Origin: Cannabis sativa
Lineage: Eukaryota; Streptophyta; Magnoliopsida; Rosales; Cannabaceae
Length of the DNA: 64,000 nucleotides
Assembly (NCBI RefSeq): GCF_029168945.1
Contig: NC_083604.1
Coordinates: 12,330,812 to 12,394,811 of the forward strand
Reading direction: 5' to 3'
Shown: one piece after another, positions 46,028 to 58,574 of the stretch
How positions within the stretch are numbered: the first letter of the stretch is position 1
Layout: the number at the start of each line of letters is the position of its first letter
Program-made: the position numbers and the translations under genes
Notes under the pieces: generated by a model
Seen by the model: the letters and a program-made list of their open reading frames with translations, nothing else
What the model was told of the DNA's origin: nothing
Database searches by the model: none

Positions 46028-48758
46028 ATTTTTTTGATAAATCAGAATTTCCATTACTCCAAAACAAATAAATACATCCTAAGAGCACCAAAGAGGCCTC
46101 CATATATACTACTGTACAATATATTTAGCCGTGTATGTCTAAAATTGTTACACAAACCTTCTTTTTACAATTTTCTATCCAACGTTTATCTTTTGCTGTA
46201 GCTTTTTTTGGACAAACTCTACACACTCTATTCTTTACCATTAATTTGATCTGTTGCATCAGATTAGAGATCGTTTGCTGATTTCCATTCCACAATCTTT
46301 CATTTCGAGTAATCCATAGAGTATATACCAACGCTGCTACTGCTGAACAAAGCACCTGTTTTATGGTTTTTGAGTGTCTCCCTTTCTCGATTTTCTTTGA
46401 TATTTCCACCAGAGTTGTTGCATTGATGTTCCAGCAGAGCCATGCCTTCACGTGATCTAGTAGATCCTGTGACAAAGAACACGAAAAGAACAGATGTTTG
46501 ACTGTTTCATCAGCTTGCAAACAGAGTAGACAAGCTGCATTATCAATAATATTGTGCCTGTACAAACTTTCTTTGGTTTTTAATCTGTCCTGGAATGCTA
46601 ACCACAGAATAAAGCTGTGTTTAGGAACATTTGTTCTGCACCACACTAGTTTACTCCACTTCTTCGTCTCTGAAACCGGTTGCAGCAATTTGTATCCACC
46701 TGAAATTGAATATTTCTCAGCTGTGAAGTTGGTTAGGCTCATGATGCTTTTCACTCTATCCCTTGCTTGTACAATCTTTTTCCAATACCAGCTGCTGGTT
46801 GGGGGAGCTTTGTACTCCCACCAATCCCCTTGCTTGATGTAAACACTGTGTACCCATTTAATCGATAGATTGTCTTTTTTTTTTGTAGCAATTGACCATA
46901 CATGCTTGATAAGGGCTGCTTCATTCCATATGGGTGTGTTTTTGAAGCCTAGTCCACCAACTAATTTGGACTTGCATAAAGAATCACAAGCTACATTGCC
47001 AGCTCTATCCGCCACTCCTTGGTTCCATAGAAAATTCCTGCAAATTTTTTCAAGTTCAGCAATGATTCTTTTAGGAAGAATGAGAAGTTGACACCAATAT
47101 GTGTGAATTGTGAGCAACATATGATAGATGAGAATCGCTCTACCCGCAAAAGAAATATTCCTGGAACTCCATACTTTGATCTTTACTATCATTTTCTGCA
47201 CTAAGTCATTACATTCTTCTGCTGAGATTCTCTTGGCACGTATGGGTACCCCAAGGTATCTGAAAGGTACATTTCGTCTACTGAACCCAAACATATTTAG
47301 CACCCTGTGAATTTCTTCTTCCTGCATACCACAACAATACACAACAGTTTTATGAATGTTTGGGAATAGCCCTGAAGTAAGTGAGAAGGTCTTCAGTCCT
47401 TGCAACATGAGATATATACTTTTAAAATTGCTATTGCAGAACATTAGAACATCATCTGCAAAACTGAGATGATTTAGTTTAATGTTTCTACACCTGTCAT
47501 GATAGCCAAATTCCTTTTTTCCTCCCACTTTTTGCATAATCCTGCTTAAATACGCCATTCCCAAGACAAATAATAGAGGGGACATTGGATCCCCTTGCCT
47601 AAGCCCCCTTTTGGGTTCAAAGAATCCATGGAAAGAGCCGTTAAAGAGCAAGGAGAACCTAGGTGTGGTTACACATTTCATTATGAGTTTAATGAATTTA
47701 ACATGAAAGTTCAGGGCCAACAACATTTCCTCCAAAAAACCCCACTCCATTGTGTCATAAGCCTTTTGTAAGTCTAGCTTAATCATGCAACAAGGTTTAG
47801 AACTTTTCCTTCCATAATGCCTGATTAAATCTTGACATATCATTATATTGTGAGCAATATATCGACCTTTTATGAATCCCCCTTAATTATGTGAGACAAT
47901 CTCAGGGAGGATTCCTTTCAATCTTGTGCATATCATCTTAGTTGCAATCTTATAAATAACATTGCAACAAGCTATGGGTCGATAATCACTTACATTGTTT
48001 GGGCATTTCACTTTTGGTATAAGGGTGAGCACAGTAGAATTGATCTCCTTCAGGATTGCTCCAGAGTGTAGGAAAGATAAAACTGCTTCAGCTATATCAT
48101 CACCAAACAACTCCCAATTCTCTTGATAAAAAGTGCTTCCATAACCATCCGGTTTAGGGGCTTTTATACTCGGAATACTAAACGATACTGCTTTGACTTC
48201 CTCTTTTGTATAGTCTTTTTCGAGTAGCTGAATGTGTTCAGTGGTAAGCATTGGACCTTGCTGCACTATCTTCTGATTCACCAGCTTCCGGTTTTCTAGT
48301 TTAGAGCCCAGCAATTGTTCATAGAAGGAGATGAAGGCTTTAGTTACTTCCTCAGGGTTATCAACTCTTTCACCCTCTTTATTCACAATGGAGAAGACAC
48401 GATTTTGGCTTCTCCTTTGCTTCAAAGACTGGTGAAACAAGCTAGTGTTTGCATCTCCTTCATTTAACCAAGTCACTTTAGCTTTCTGTTGTAAGAATGA
48501 GCAGTAGGCTTTGTTCACATCTGTAAATTTCTTTCTTGCTTCCAATTCAAGAGCTTGTAACTCAGAATTAAGAGGGTCTTGGTGTAGCTTTGTTTGACTA
48601 TCATCTAGCTGCTGCCTAGCTAAATGATTAGCATTTTGGATATCCGAGAAACCTTCCTTATTAATCTCCTTAAAAACACTCTTGAGATTCTTCAATTTTT
48701 TCACCACTTGATACATCCTTGTGCCATTCACCTGCTGTCTCCATGCACTTTCCACCAT
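46028..48758 (-). mobile_element. 5'-truncated LINE-1 retrotransposon
   Basis: Flanked by the 11-bp duplication TATTCAAATAT (46017-46027 and 48759-48769). The minus-strand 3' end carries a short A run (about 7). Only part of ORF2 remains: the endonuclease domain is missing and the copy begins just after it. TSD length, A tail and truncation are all typical of LINE target-primed insertion. Confidence 0.94.
46125..48758 (-). pseudogene. LINE-1 ORF2: reverse transcriptase and zinc-binding end, one internal stop
   Basis: The upstream piece (48758-47883) reads KAYCSFLQQKAKVTWLNEGD, then FHQSLKQRRSQNRVFSI, then KAPKPDGYGSTFYQENWE and LIPKVKCPNNVSDYRPIACC. This is the start of the LINE reverse transcriptase. 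A single TAA at 47883-47885 separates it from the second piece (47843-46125), with sequence between them in the same frame ([12 protein letters not shown]); glutamine is expected there. The second piece has [36 protein letters not shown], the intact active site [29 protein letters not shown] and the zf-RVT end [11 protein letters not shown]. One stop in about 870 codons implies a recent copy. Confidence 0.93.
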
Positions 48759-48769
48759 TATTCAAATAT

Positions 48770-49918
48770 TCACATTCTTAAAATATCGAAATTATTATAA
48801 TTACATGTAAAAATAAAACATGTAATTAATTTACTAAATTAAAAAAATTTCATAATTATTTCTTACTAAATAACATATATGAAAATATGTGTTAAATAAA
48901 AATAGAAAATTTAAATAATATAATTTAATTGACTAAATTAACATAAAAATAAGGAAATAAAATAAAATTCCAAAATAAATAAATTTTCAGAATTTCCTTA
49001 ATTTTTTTTTTAAATTTTCCTTTTTTTTTTGGAAAATCTGCCTTCAGAAAATGACATGTCGTTTTTCTTAATGTAAGGAAAATGACGTGTCATTTTTACT
49101 TTAAAAAAAAAACACTTCCTTAAAACGACAAGTCGTTTGGACAGAACAAAGGGAAAACGACGTATTATTTTGCGTCATCTTCTCCAACAAACCGAGCCAA
49201 TTTTTCCCGTTTTCTTGCGCGAGGGTCATGATAACCCGACAAAACCCAATCGTAAAATAACAATTCCGATGAAAAATTTTCGTGTTTTCAATCCCAAAAT
49301 GATCCAAATGAAAAAAATAAAGAGATCCATGTGAGTTTTATACATCAAAAAGACGAAAAATATCGACTGTAATTTCAATAAAAAATTTAGGTCCGAACGT
49401 CGATTTTAAGAATTTTTCAAATTTTCATAGTTTTTCAAAGGTATTCATGCTCATATCCTTTATATAGCACAATATAAATATGATTAAACTATTCATGAAC
49501 AAAAATACAACAAACTTTGAAATTAAAAAATTCTCATTCGACAGTCCCGAAAACGAAAAAACTCGTACATATATATATACATGCCTATAACAAATTTTAT
49601 GATATGAAACTATGAGGAATATATAGATTAGATTATTCTAATCAATATTAAAAAAATAAAATTATATAATCATAGAGAATTATATATAAACATGTATAGA
49701 CGAAACTATATATATTTATATATAAATATATATTATATATCAACGTGAAGAACATATATATATGTATATATAAAAATAAAATGAGTATGAATGTATATAT
49801 ATAATCAGGATTATATAATATGAAAAAATATATAAAATTTATATTATAAATGAAGAACTCGTACGTATATATATGAATAAATGAATTTCAAAATAAATCA
49901 AAACAGAGATATATAATT
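48770..49918. other. Non-coding stretch, probably internal part of a minus-strand LTR element
   Basis: Ends at an inverted primer-binding site, so it should be the leader of the element whose LTR starts at 54017. At 49050-49160 the words ACATGTCGTTTT, ACGTGTCATTTT, ACGACAAGTCGTTT and AAACGACGTATT recur. No protein is recognisable. Confidence 0.45.
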
Positions 49919-49931
49919 AGCTCTAATACCA
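49919..49931 (-). other. Primer-binding site of minus-strand LTR element E
   Basis: AGCTCTAATACCA is the complement of TGGTATTAGAGCT, one base off the initiator-Met primer site. The LTR end (TAACA on the minus strand) originally stood two or three bases away but is now 4 kb distant because of the hAT insertion. Confidence 0.75.
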
Positions 49932-50112
49932 ACTGTCAGGGCCGACCCTGAAAAAAAATGGGCCCAAGACGGTTTTAGCAAATTAAAAAAAAATGGGCCC
50001 TTTTGTATATGTATTTTTTTCTATGTATGTAATTTTAAATAAAATTAAACTAATATTTAGTAATATAAATACATTCCAAACCAATAAATCATCACATAAA
50101 CTTTTCAATGTA

Positions 50113-52752
50113 TTACTTAAATATTATGCGTCTTGCATTTTTAGATGCAAAAGTATTAATTAAATTTGCATAATCAAGTTTTGCAACTAAATCATTTTCA
50201 ATGGATAACATAGCTAAACCGATTAATCTTTCTTGAGACATGGTTGAACGGAGATAAGATTTGATCAAGGTCAATTTGGAAAAACTCCGTTCTGCATGGG
50301 CAACGGTGACCGGAATAGTTAGAAAAATCCTATAAGCAATCCAAGCATTTGGATAACTACCATCCACTTCTTTTATATAGCTCAACACATCGATAGCTCT
50401 TTTGGTTTCTTTTGGTAGACTTTGACGCAACATATATAACTCTTGGTATAGGTCATCATTGTCAAGGTCTGAAATCTCACCATGCTTCATTAAGTTTGTA
50501 AGATTGATACAAAAATTCCTCAAAGTGTCATCATCTGCAGACTTTAATTTCTCAAAATCAAACAATAGTCCAAAATTCTCCTCAAAATTCTGAAATTGTT
50601 CGAACCTAGTTGAACAATAATTATTTTTATTAGCTATTATGGTAGGAAGTGAAATATAATTTTAAATAAAATACTATAATAGTATGCATACCTGGTTTTA
50701 AATGAGGAAATAGCTTGATCGATTATGCAAAGAAAATAGTCAATTTTAAATGACTCTGCTGCTGATTGTGTCACCCCCTCATTGACACTTTCATCAAATT
50801 GCTTTTTCCTGTAAACTTTTCGTTTTTCAATAAACACAGGTTCAACTTCCATCATACTTGCAATCTCAGTAGCTTTAGTCAAAGCATTCTCAAAACCAGT
50901 TTCTCTATACTTTTGAAGAAATGAAAGTAGAATCTTTAACTCTTTGATAGCAACATCAATTTGCATATCTTCATTTTGTAGGATCTTGCTAGCAATATTA
51001 ACAGCAAACAACAAATCATACCAAATAACCATGCTCACCAAGAACTCAAAATTATGAATATTATATGTTGCTAAAGTCTCAGCATCACTTCTTGTTTTGG
51101 CATCTTCATTACTCTCTGCCAAGTAATCTAAAGCTTCTTTTATTTGTGGAGCTTGGAATCTTATTGCTTTAACACTGTCAACACGACTTTCCCAACGCGT
51201 TTCCGATAATGGCTTAACAGTGAGACCAGGTACATGATCTGTAAATACTTTCCATCTTTTTGTAGAAGCTGAAAAATAATGAGTATATTCGTTGTACCAC
51301 ACCAAAAAAAGATACAGCCTTGGGACAACAATGAGCCATATCAGAAAGTAAAAGATTTAGAGAATGACAGGCACAAGGAGTGTAAAATGCTCTAGGATTC
51401 ATTTCAAGTAGCCTAGTTTGTACACCTTTATTCTTTCCTCTCATATTAGATCCATTGTCATATCCTTGTCCTCTTATATTATCAACATCAAGTCCAAGAA
51501 TATTCAACGCATCTAAAAGTTCATTAAGCAAACCAAGCCCTGATGTGTCATGAACTTTTATGAATCCTAGAAAATACTCATCAACAAATATTGGACTTTC
51601 TGAAACATTCACACATCTTAAAACAAGAGACATATGTTCATCATTACTTGCATCTGGAGTACAATCTAGTATGACTGAAAAATATTTTGCTTCTTTAATT
51701 CTACTAATTATCGAGCTTTTCACCTCAGTTGCCAGAAGTTGTATCATTTTATTTTGAATCTTGTGACTCAAATAATGATAATGAGTCTCACCTCTTAAAA
51801 TACGACGAACATGTTCTTGCATAGTTGAATCAAATTCAGCAAGTAATTCTATAATTTGTAAGAAATTCCCGTTGTTTTTCTCATATAGTTTTTCACGATC
51901 TCCTCGAAATGCCAAATTATTTTGCCCAAATCTTTTTACAATAGCCAGAATTCTCTCTAACACTTGTTTCCAATGTTTTTTCTCTTGATTAATTTGTTCT
52001 TCTAAACTTGCATCAATTGTTAACTTCATTTTCAGTCGTTTTTCTAATTCCACCCAACTAGCAATTGACTCAATATGTTGTGTACTTCGTTCATGACTTT
52101 TTAATCGATCAGAAATATTATGCCAGTCATTAAAACCTCCCTCAGCTAAAAAACCCACAAGATGCTTCTTTGTTGCAAACAATTTACAACAAAAACAAAA
52201 TACTTTATCTAAAGAAACTGAATAAATCAACCACTTCCTATCTTGTTTCTCTCCATTTGGTAATTCTCTAATATAATGCCACGAAGAAAAATTCCTACCG
52301 AAAGCATCCCTAGTAAACTCATCCTTAATGACTCTTTTTGGACCTCTTTCAACTATAAAATTTGTCATATTAATATGACCAATCCTATCCCAATTTCCTG
52401 GATCATCAATATCAAAAGGAAAGTTGAATACACCACTTGAAGTTTTCTCATTCTCATTCACTGTTTGATTCAGTTCTTCATTTTCATTCACATCACTTGA
52501 ACTTTTCTCATTCTCATTAACAGTTTGATTCAATTCTTCATTTTCATTCACAGTACTTGAAGTTTTCTCATTCTCATTACTTTCAATATCAAATTGATTC
52601 TCAATGTCATTCACGACAAAATTGTCTACATTATTTGTATTAAAATACTTATTAAGAGAACCAACCTGACTTTTTTGCAAGACTTCTTTCCTTAATTTCT
52701 CCTTTCTTTTTTGAGCTCCTGATTTGTATTTGTAATTTCTAATAGGACCTTA
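50113..52752 (-). CDS. hAT transposase with TTF-type zinc finger and DUF4371 (one likely frameshift)
   Basis: The open region begins near 52752 ([17 protein letters not shown]), with a stop just upstream and no ATG, so an upstream coding exon or a lost start is likely. Next come a 20-residue tandem repeat rich in [17 protein letters not shown], and a TTF-type zinc finger (VFCFCCKLF ... [16 protein letters not shown]). Catalytic-core landmarks follow: [36 protein letters not shown] and [18 protein letters not shown]. At 51272-51276 one extra T in a T run (minus strand) shifts the frame; coding resumes with [15 protein letters not shown] intron of 86 bp (50606-50691) precedes the last exon. That exon holds the dimerisation end ([30 protein letters not shown] split over it). 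The enzyme would cut and paste the element. Confidence 0.9.
52440..52570 (-). repeat. 60-bp coding minisatellite in the hAT transposase
   Basis: About 2.2 copies of a 60-bp unit encode a 20-residue repeat ([17 protein letters not shown]). The unit keeps the frame. Confidence 0.85.
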
Positions 52753-52759
52753 TAAAAAT

Positions 52760-53640
52760 TGCAAACAAAATTAATGATATGAGTACAATAATATGATATA
52801 GACAAGACAATGTTTATCTTATTATTACAAAATATATGATATAGCAAAATATATGGTTTATCAAAATTATAAAAAAAAAAATACAAGACATAAGTCACAT
52901 AACTTTAGAAATAAAAGGGAACCACTAAAAAGGAGTTTTTTTTTTTCTTTTGCAAATAAAATAAAATATGTATATCAATATATGAGCAATGCAATGAAAA
53001 TCAAATGGTGATTATTTTTTATGTGAATTGATTTGTGACTATGAGCTAATCAGTAGTGAAAAAAAAAATATGTTATGTATAAATGAATATAAACATACAA
53101 CAAACAAATAATATATTATTATATATGATTAATTAGACATTCTAACTATTTTTTTTTTCTTTTCCAATGGTCTATTTCAAGCACTTTATCAACTCTCAAC
53201 ATAAGGGGCAATTCAACATTTAATAGAATAATCAAGTCAAAATAAGTTAGGAAAATAAAATTCAATATTCATTTTAGTTTATCTCTATTATCTATACAAC
53301 ATCAACAACAACAATAACAACATATAAATACTAAACTAAAATTTCAAAGCAAACAAAATAATAATTAAAAAGGAAAGGAATTAAATAAATATAGCAATTG
53401 ATCATAAAAATTAATAAAATATTAACTTTAAAAAATGAAAAACTTACCATTATAATACAAAGAGATAGAAATTGAAAAGAGATGAGTGATGAGGATTGAG
53501 GATTTAGGATGAGGAGGATAGTTGGTAAATTGTAAATTGTAAAGGTGATTTTTTTTTTTTGAGAGATTAGAAATTTAGAAGAGAAAGAATGTTAGAGAAA
53601 AAAAATTAGGGGGTAAGAATGGAAGATTGAGAATTTGAGA
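52760..53640. other. 5' non-coding part of the hAT element
   Basis: AT-rich. It should contain the transposase promoter and perhaps a first exon, neither of which I could place. Confidence 0.5.
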
Positions 53641-53645
53641 TTGAG

Positions 53646-53787
<142 letters not shown>

Positions 53788-54461
53788 TAAGTCATGAGAG
53801 TGACATTTCAGTTTTTTTTTTTTTTTTTCTACACGTGAAGAATATAGGATTGGTTGGTGGGTGGTGGTGTATTGGGCTGAAATGGACTGGGCCGAAAAAG
53901 TGTTGCTGGGCCTTTTTTTTTTTTAAAGGCATTATATGGCTGGTTTTGGGCCCTAGGTTGGAGTGGGCCCTAGGCACGGGCCTAGTCCGCCTAGGCCCAG
54001 GACCGGCCCTGCCAACTGTTAGACTATAATATAGAATGAACAATAAAGTATATATGAACGATATGTAATGCGGAAAAAGTACAGACATATCAAAATTATA
54101 TATGCGATGAAAGGATCAAAATACCACCAGCCATTGATGTTTGTGCTTCAATCCCACATAAGCTTTGATCTGCAAAGGAAACTAATTGATGTGCGTAATC
54201 GGGCTTCCAAGCTCTCTCTACTCTCTTTAGATGGATTTACTATTATCACAAAAATAGTAGTGAACTCGGGGACCGAGACCCTATATGTATATAGGTAAGA
54301 CCTTCCATCAAAAACTCTGCCACAATTAATTGTCAGAATATTTTGACAATTAATTCAGGAAATTAAATCGGCAAATCAAATATTCGATAAATTATAATCT
54401 GACCATTTATAGAATATCAATGAATTAATTGCATCCAGATTCAATGAATATTTTATAAAAT

Positions 54462-55240
54462 AATTTGTGGCATAAACACCTAAGTTTAACTTCCAGTTGC
54501 AAATAAATACCTAAGGGTGCGTTTGGAAAGCCACAATGTAATTGGATTTGTGTGTAATTGGAGGTAATTACACAATTTAGCATGTTTGTCTGACCATGTG
54601 ATTACACTGTAACTGTGTAATTGGAAGTAATTGAGGGGTTCCAATTACACTCTCCAATTCTCATGGCCCCCCATGAGAATTGAATGTGATTACACTGTGT
54701 AATTGCTAAAAACTTTCCATACTAAATATTAGCTACTAAAAAATATTATTTTCCCATGTAATTACTAACTATTTTACCAAACAAGATATTAAGAATTCAT
54801 ATGTAATTACCACCTCATATCCAAACACACCTTGCATTTTAAAATATAGTGTAATTACTACACCGTGTAATTACCACCCTAGTAATTACCCTACCTAGTA
54901 ATTACACAGTTACTTCCAAACGCACCCTAAGTTTAATTTTTGGCAGTAATAATACCTAAGTTATCTTTTTGGAACTCTATAGGTACCTAACCGTTAAATA
55001 TTAAGTCATTATCCACGTGTCATTTTCTTATTGGTAGATTTAAATTATTTTTTTTAAAATAAAACTTTAATTATACTTGGACCAATCAGGAATTGTCACG
55101 TGACAATTTACTTAACACTCAAAAGTCAGGTACTTACAAAAGTTACAGAATTATAACTTTTAGGTATTATTATCGCCAAAAATTAAACTTAGGTATTTAT
55201 TTGTCACTGGGGTTAAACTTAGGTATTTATGCCGCAAATT
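54462..55240. mobile_element. MITE with ~50-bp inverted ends
   Basis: The left end holds AATTTGTGGCATAAACACCTAAGTTTAAC and the right end the inverted GTTAAACTTAGGTATTTATGCCGCAAATT, with further pairing inside (AAATAAATACCTAAG). TATAAAATA stands near both borders and may be a 9-bp TSD, which would suggest Mutator type, but it does not abut the right end exactly. It has no coding capacity and contains the MITE at 54515. Confidence 0.75.
54515..54927. mobile_element. Harbinger/Tourist-type MITE nested in another MITE
   Basis: The 413-bp element has ends GGGTGCGTTTGGA and the inverted TCCAAACGCACCC (one base differs inside). It is flanked by TAA on both sides (54512-54514, 54928-54930), the 3-bp TSD of the PIF/Harbinger group. 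The interior is rich in GTAATTACA words. Confidence 0.85.
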
Positions 55241-55639
55241 ACTCTATAAAATATTCATTTATCTTAAATGAATTCATTGATTATATTCTTAAAATAGAAA
55301 TTATTCTAAAAGCACTATCTTCAGATGCTGGTCGACTCTTTTGAAATTGAACATTTGAAGTTGTTCGTATGCATAAATATTGGGAACTCATGAGGTAATT
55401 CTTCCTTCGAGGGTGAACTCGAATCCAATCCCAATAAGACTTAATAATCTCCTCTTCAAGAATATCAAAAGGTTTATGATAGAATTTCTTAGAGTGACCG
55501 ATAATTCCATAAATGTAACAAAAAGTTGGAGCAAATTCGTATTTAAAATTAGCTTAGAACCATTCTTCACTTTTCTTCTTCATCTTTATTTTCATTTTCA
55601 ATGGAAAACATCAATATTCACAGTCACATGAACACGTAA

Positions 55640-56809
55640 AAAATCCCGCCATTGAAAATGAAAAAGGAAAATACGTATTAAAAAAATCATGCATATAATA
55701 AACATTAAATTAACCAACTCTATCTCTACAGTAAAGACATTAGACCGAGAAGTATAATCATAAATATTAAGTTACACAATATATATATATATAAAATAGA
55801 AATGAACTGTATATTACGTACCTAAAAAACCACAAAGTATCTACCTAATAATTATGTTCTGATTAACAACACTAAATTATTAGCAGTGTGAATACGTAGC
55901 CATCATGATTAAGCCATATGGCAGGGCTTTCATAATTTTATCATTATGGAAGGGCTAAAATGCTATTTACTCATAATAATATATATTTTTTTGAAATGGA
56001 TTTACTCATAGTAATATATTATCAATTTAATTTATTATATATAATAAGTATATTTCGTCAAGAACAAACGAAAAACAGAGGTATGCTCCACCACTAGTTG
56101 AGTAAATCCGTGGTTGTGCAACAAAGAGCATTACTTTTGAATTAATTCTTCTTCTTTTGTTTTTTATTTTTATTTTTAAAATAACAAATTATTTTAGTTT
56201 TATCTTTGCAGATTGAAACCAATTCTAATTAATTAGTATTATGATTATTTGAAGATGAAGGGTCATCTTAGCAATTACAAAAAACAAAAGATCAGAGAAC
56301 ATAGAAAAAGCTCAAAGATTTTAAGGTTGGGTCACACTATTTACCCGTAGATCAATCTCTGTATTCAACCCATGACACGTGTAACACATATAGACAGGGA
56401 CCGTATACGTACATTGATTGTCTTAGCTTATAGACTCCCCCACTTTTGTGGTTTTTCCTAAATACATTTTTATCTATTTTTCTTCATTTTTTTTTTAAAA
56501 AAAAAAGGCTTGTTGTCACGTGTGAACTTTAACTTAATTAAATGCGTAAGCTGTACGTTAAGTTTTTTTTTTTTTTCATTCCTAACCATCTACTAATGTG
56601 GTATATTTATATACCTATCTTAAAAAGAAGATAAAAAATAAAAATCAAAACTTTATTATTATCATCTGATCATAATTCTTAGAGAGAGATTAAAAAGAAC
56701 AAAAAGCTAACTAGGTTTGGTTTAGCATATATATGCATTTGGGTATAGTTTAGTTTGTTTGTTTGTTTGGAGAGAAAATTTAGTGAGGTCTGAGAAGAGA
56801 GAGAGAGAA
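55640..56809 (+). promoter_or_regulatory. Upstream region and 5' UTR of the SEP3-like gene
   Basis: No repeat is recognised in the last ~700 bp, so this is probably host promoter. TATATTTATATA near 56602 is the best TATA candidate, about 200 bp before the ATG. The leader ends in a GA-rich tract (GAGAAGAGAGAGAGAGAAATGG). GA repeats are known sites for plant BBR/BPC proteins that act on MADS-box genes; a role here is inference. I found no clean CArG box (CC-A/T6-GG). Confidence 0.5.
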
Positions 56810-56994
56810 ATGGGAAGAGGGAGAGTAGAGCTGAAGAGGATTGAAAACAAGATCAACAGGCAAGTGACCTTTGCAAAGCGAAGAAACGGGCTTTTGAAAA
56901 AGGCCTATGAGCTTTCCGTTCTATGCGATGCTGAGGTTGCTCTCATCATCTTCTCCAATAGAGGAAAGCTGTACGAGTTTTGCAGTAGTTCAAG
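56810..56994 (+). CDS. SEP3-like: SEPALLATA3/AGL9-type MADS-box gene, exon 1
   Basis: The ATG at 56810 opens [20 protein letters not shown], the start of the plant MIKC MADS domain. An in-frame upstream ATG at 56759 is ignored because the domain always starts at MGRG. The exon ends at CSSS with donor AG/GTATAT and is 185 bp, the usual first-exon length for this group. It encodes almost the whole 60-residue DNA-binding domain, with the basic stretch [20 protein letters not shown] and [12 protein letters not shown] intact. SEP proteins are nuclear E-class floral factors that bind CArG boxes and bridge A, B and C factors into tetramers setting floral-organ identity. The SEP group is clear; assignment to SEP3 rests on exon 2. 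Confidence 0.95.
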
Positions 56995-58574
56995 GTATAT
57001 ATATATATATTTTCACCAAAACATCTATATAATATATATGTATCATAAGCACAAAAAGGTATAAGATGAGCTATAAAGCAAAACTTATATGAAAGAGAAA
57101 GCTTTTGTTTTAATATTGAAATATGTGTGAGTATATATATATATTTATTTATTTTGGTGATTCCTCTTTTGGATCTCGAATTACTAGCTAGTCTGGTTTA
57201 AGGGTTTTGGCAAAGCTGGTGAAATCTCTTTGTATAAAGAGAAGTTGTGTGCTTATATTTGTGTTTGTGGTGTTTGTTTTTTTTGTAATTTGTTTGGTTG
57301 AATTTCGAAACGTTTTTTCCCTTTATTACCGTTTTAGTGAATGTCTCCGCGTTTTTAGCAGGGCTGAGTGTCTCTGTGGTGGCATTGGCTGCTAGATCTG
57401 CAACTGGAAACGCCATAAAACATCATTATAATTATATATATATGACTATATATCTCTTCTTCTTTTATTAATTTATTCATACCATATTTTATATTATAAT
57501 ACAATAATAATCCATATATATATATATAACTATATGTTATGCTTTTGTTTTGTGTGAACTCTTTTTCTTTCAAACTTTTTCTTCCCTTTCCATATTATGC
57601 GAAAAGATCCGATCTTTCAATGGACCAAGCTTGGTAGGTTTTTGGCTACAGCTCTCTCTCTCTGATGGCACCTTGGACAACTTGGCTTCATTCTTCCAAA
57701 ACTGTATTTTTTCTGTCACATCTTTTTCTCTACATTTATTCATATTTTCCCACTTCTATGATATGAGCCTGCTAATTAGGGTTTTCTTTAAGCTTTCATT
57801 ATTTACTATTAAAAGTTTTTCCTTTTTTTTTATGGGGAGCTAGGGTCAGGGCACTTGGGATGGTCATCATATCAGATCGTAAGTTGATCTGATCGGAATC
57901 TATAATATATTAATTAATTTTCCAGGTTGGGAAATGAAACAAGAGAGAGAGGTTGCTTCTGGGTATGGGTTAAAACATTTTGACGGTATGTAGCTAGCTT
58001 TTTCAGATTCAAGAGTTTCATTCTTTCACATATCACTGGATTAAATCTCTCTCTCTCTCTCTACATTTCAATCAAAGTCAAGTCCAACGAGGATGCTTTC
58101 GATCAATCTAAGTGGATCGATCGATCGATCCAGACATTTGACTAATCTTAATTTCTGACATTAGGGTTTACTGTTTCCAAAGCTCACTTTTTTTTTTCTT
58201 TTTTCCCCAAAAAGATTCAATGATTAATCATCTGATTATTGTTAATCTATTTAATAACTAGTATTGTAAATTAGGAGGTAACCCATTTAAAAATTAAAAT
58301 ATTTGTTTTTTTGGGATTTACTGGCTACATATTATTATTTTTTTTTTTTTGAAAGGCTGGCTATATATTATTAGTTTATATTCTGGTAACAAATTAATCA
58401 TTTTAGGTTTTTTTTTCTTTTTGAAATGGAATTATTTTGGGTTCTAGTTTGAAATAAATATTAATTAAAGCTGTTAATTAGTTAGAAATTTGGGGTTTTT
58501 TTTGTTAGAAGTGTGCTAAAAAAATGATATGTAGTTAATTTTATTAATTGTTAATTTTCATTTCTAGTTATTGT

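Larger units (their letters stand above)
54017..55634 (-). repeat. LTR of minus-strand element E, interrupted by a MITE
   Basis: The LTR end next to the primer site is TGTTAGACTATAAT (54017, reading TAACA on the minus strand). The other end is uncertain; CATGAACA near 55634 is a candidate. A near-palindromic TATATGTATATA at 54282-54293 could be its TATA box. A MITE occupies 54462-55240. No second LTR was identified. Confidence 0.5.

Noticed and set aside
56759..56809. Upstream in-frame ATG extending the MADS protein by 17 residues
   Set aside because: Plant MIKC MADS proteins of this group start at MGRG; the extension is GA-rich leader sequence.
57207..57843. Small ORFs in SEP3 intron 1
   Set aside because: They lie between well-supported splice sites, use low-complexity sequence and resemble no protein.
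58077..58140. GATCGATCGATC tract as a possible regulatory site
   Set aside because: A short simple repeat; no supporting motif context.
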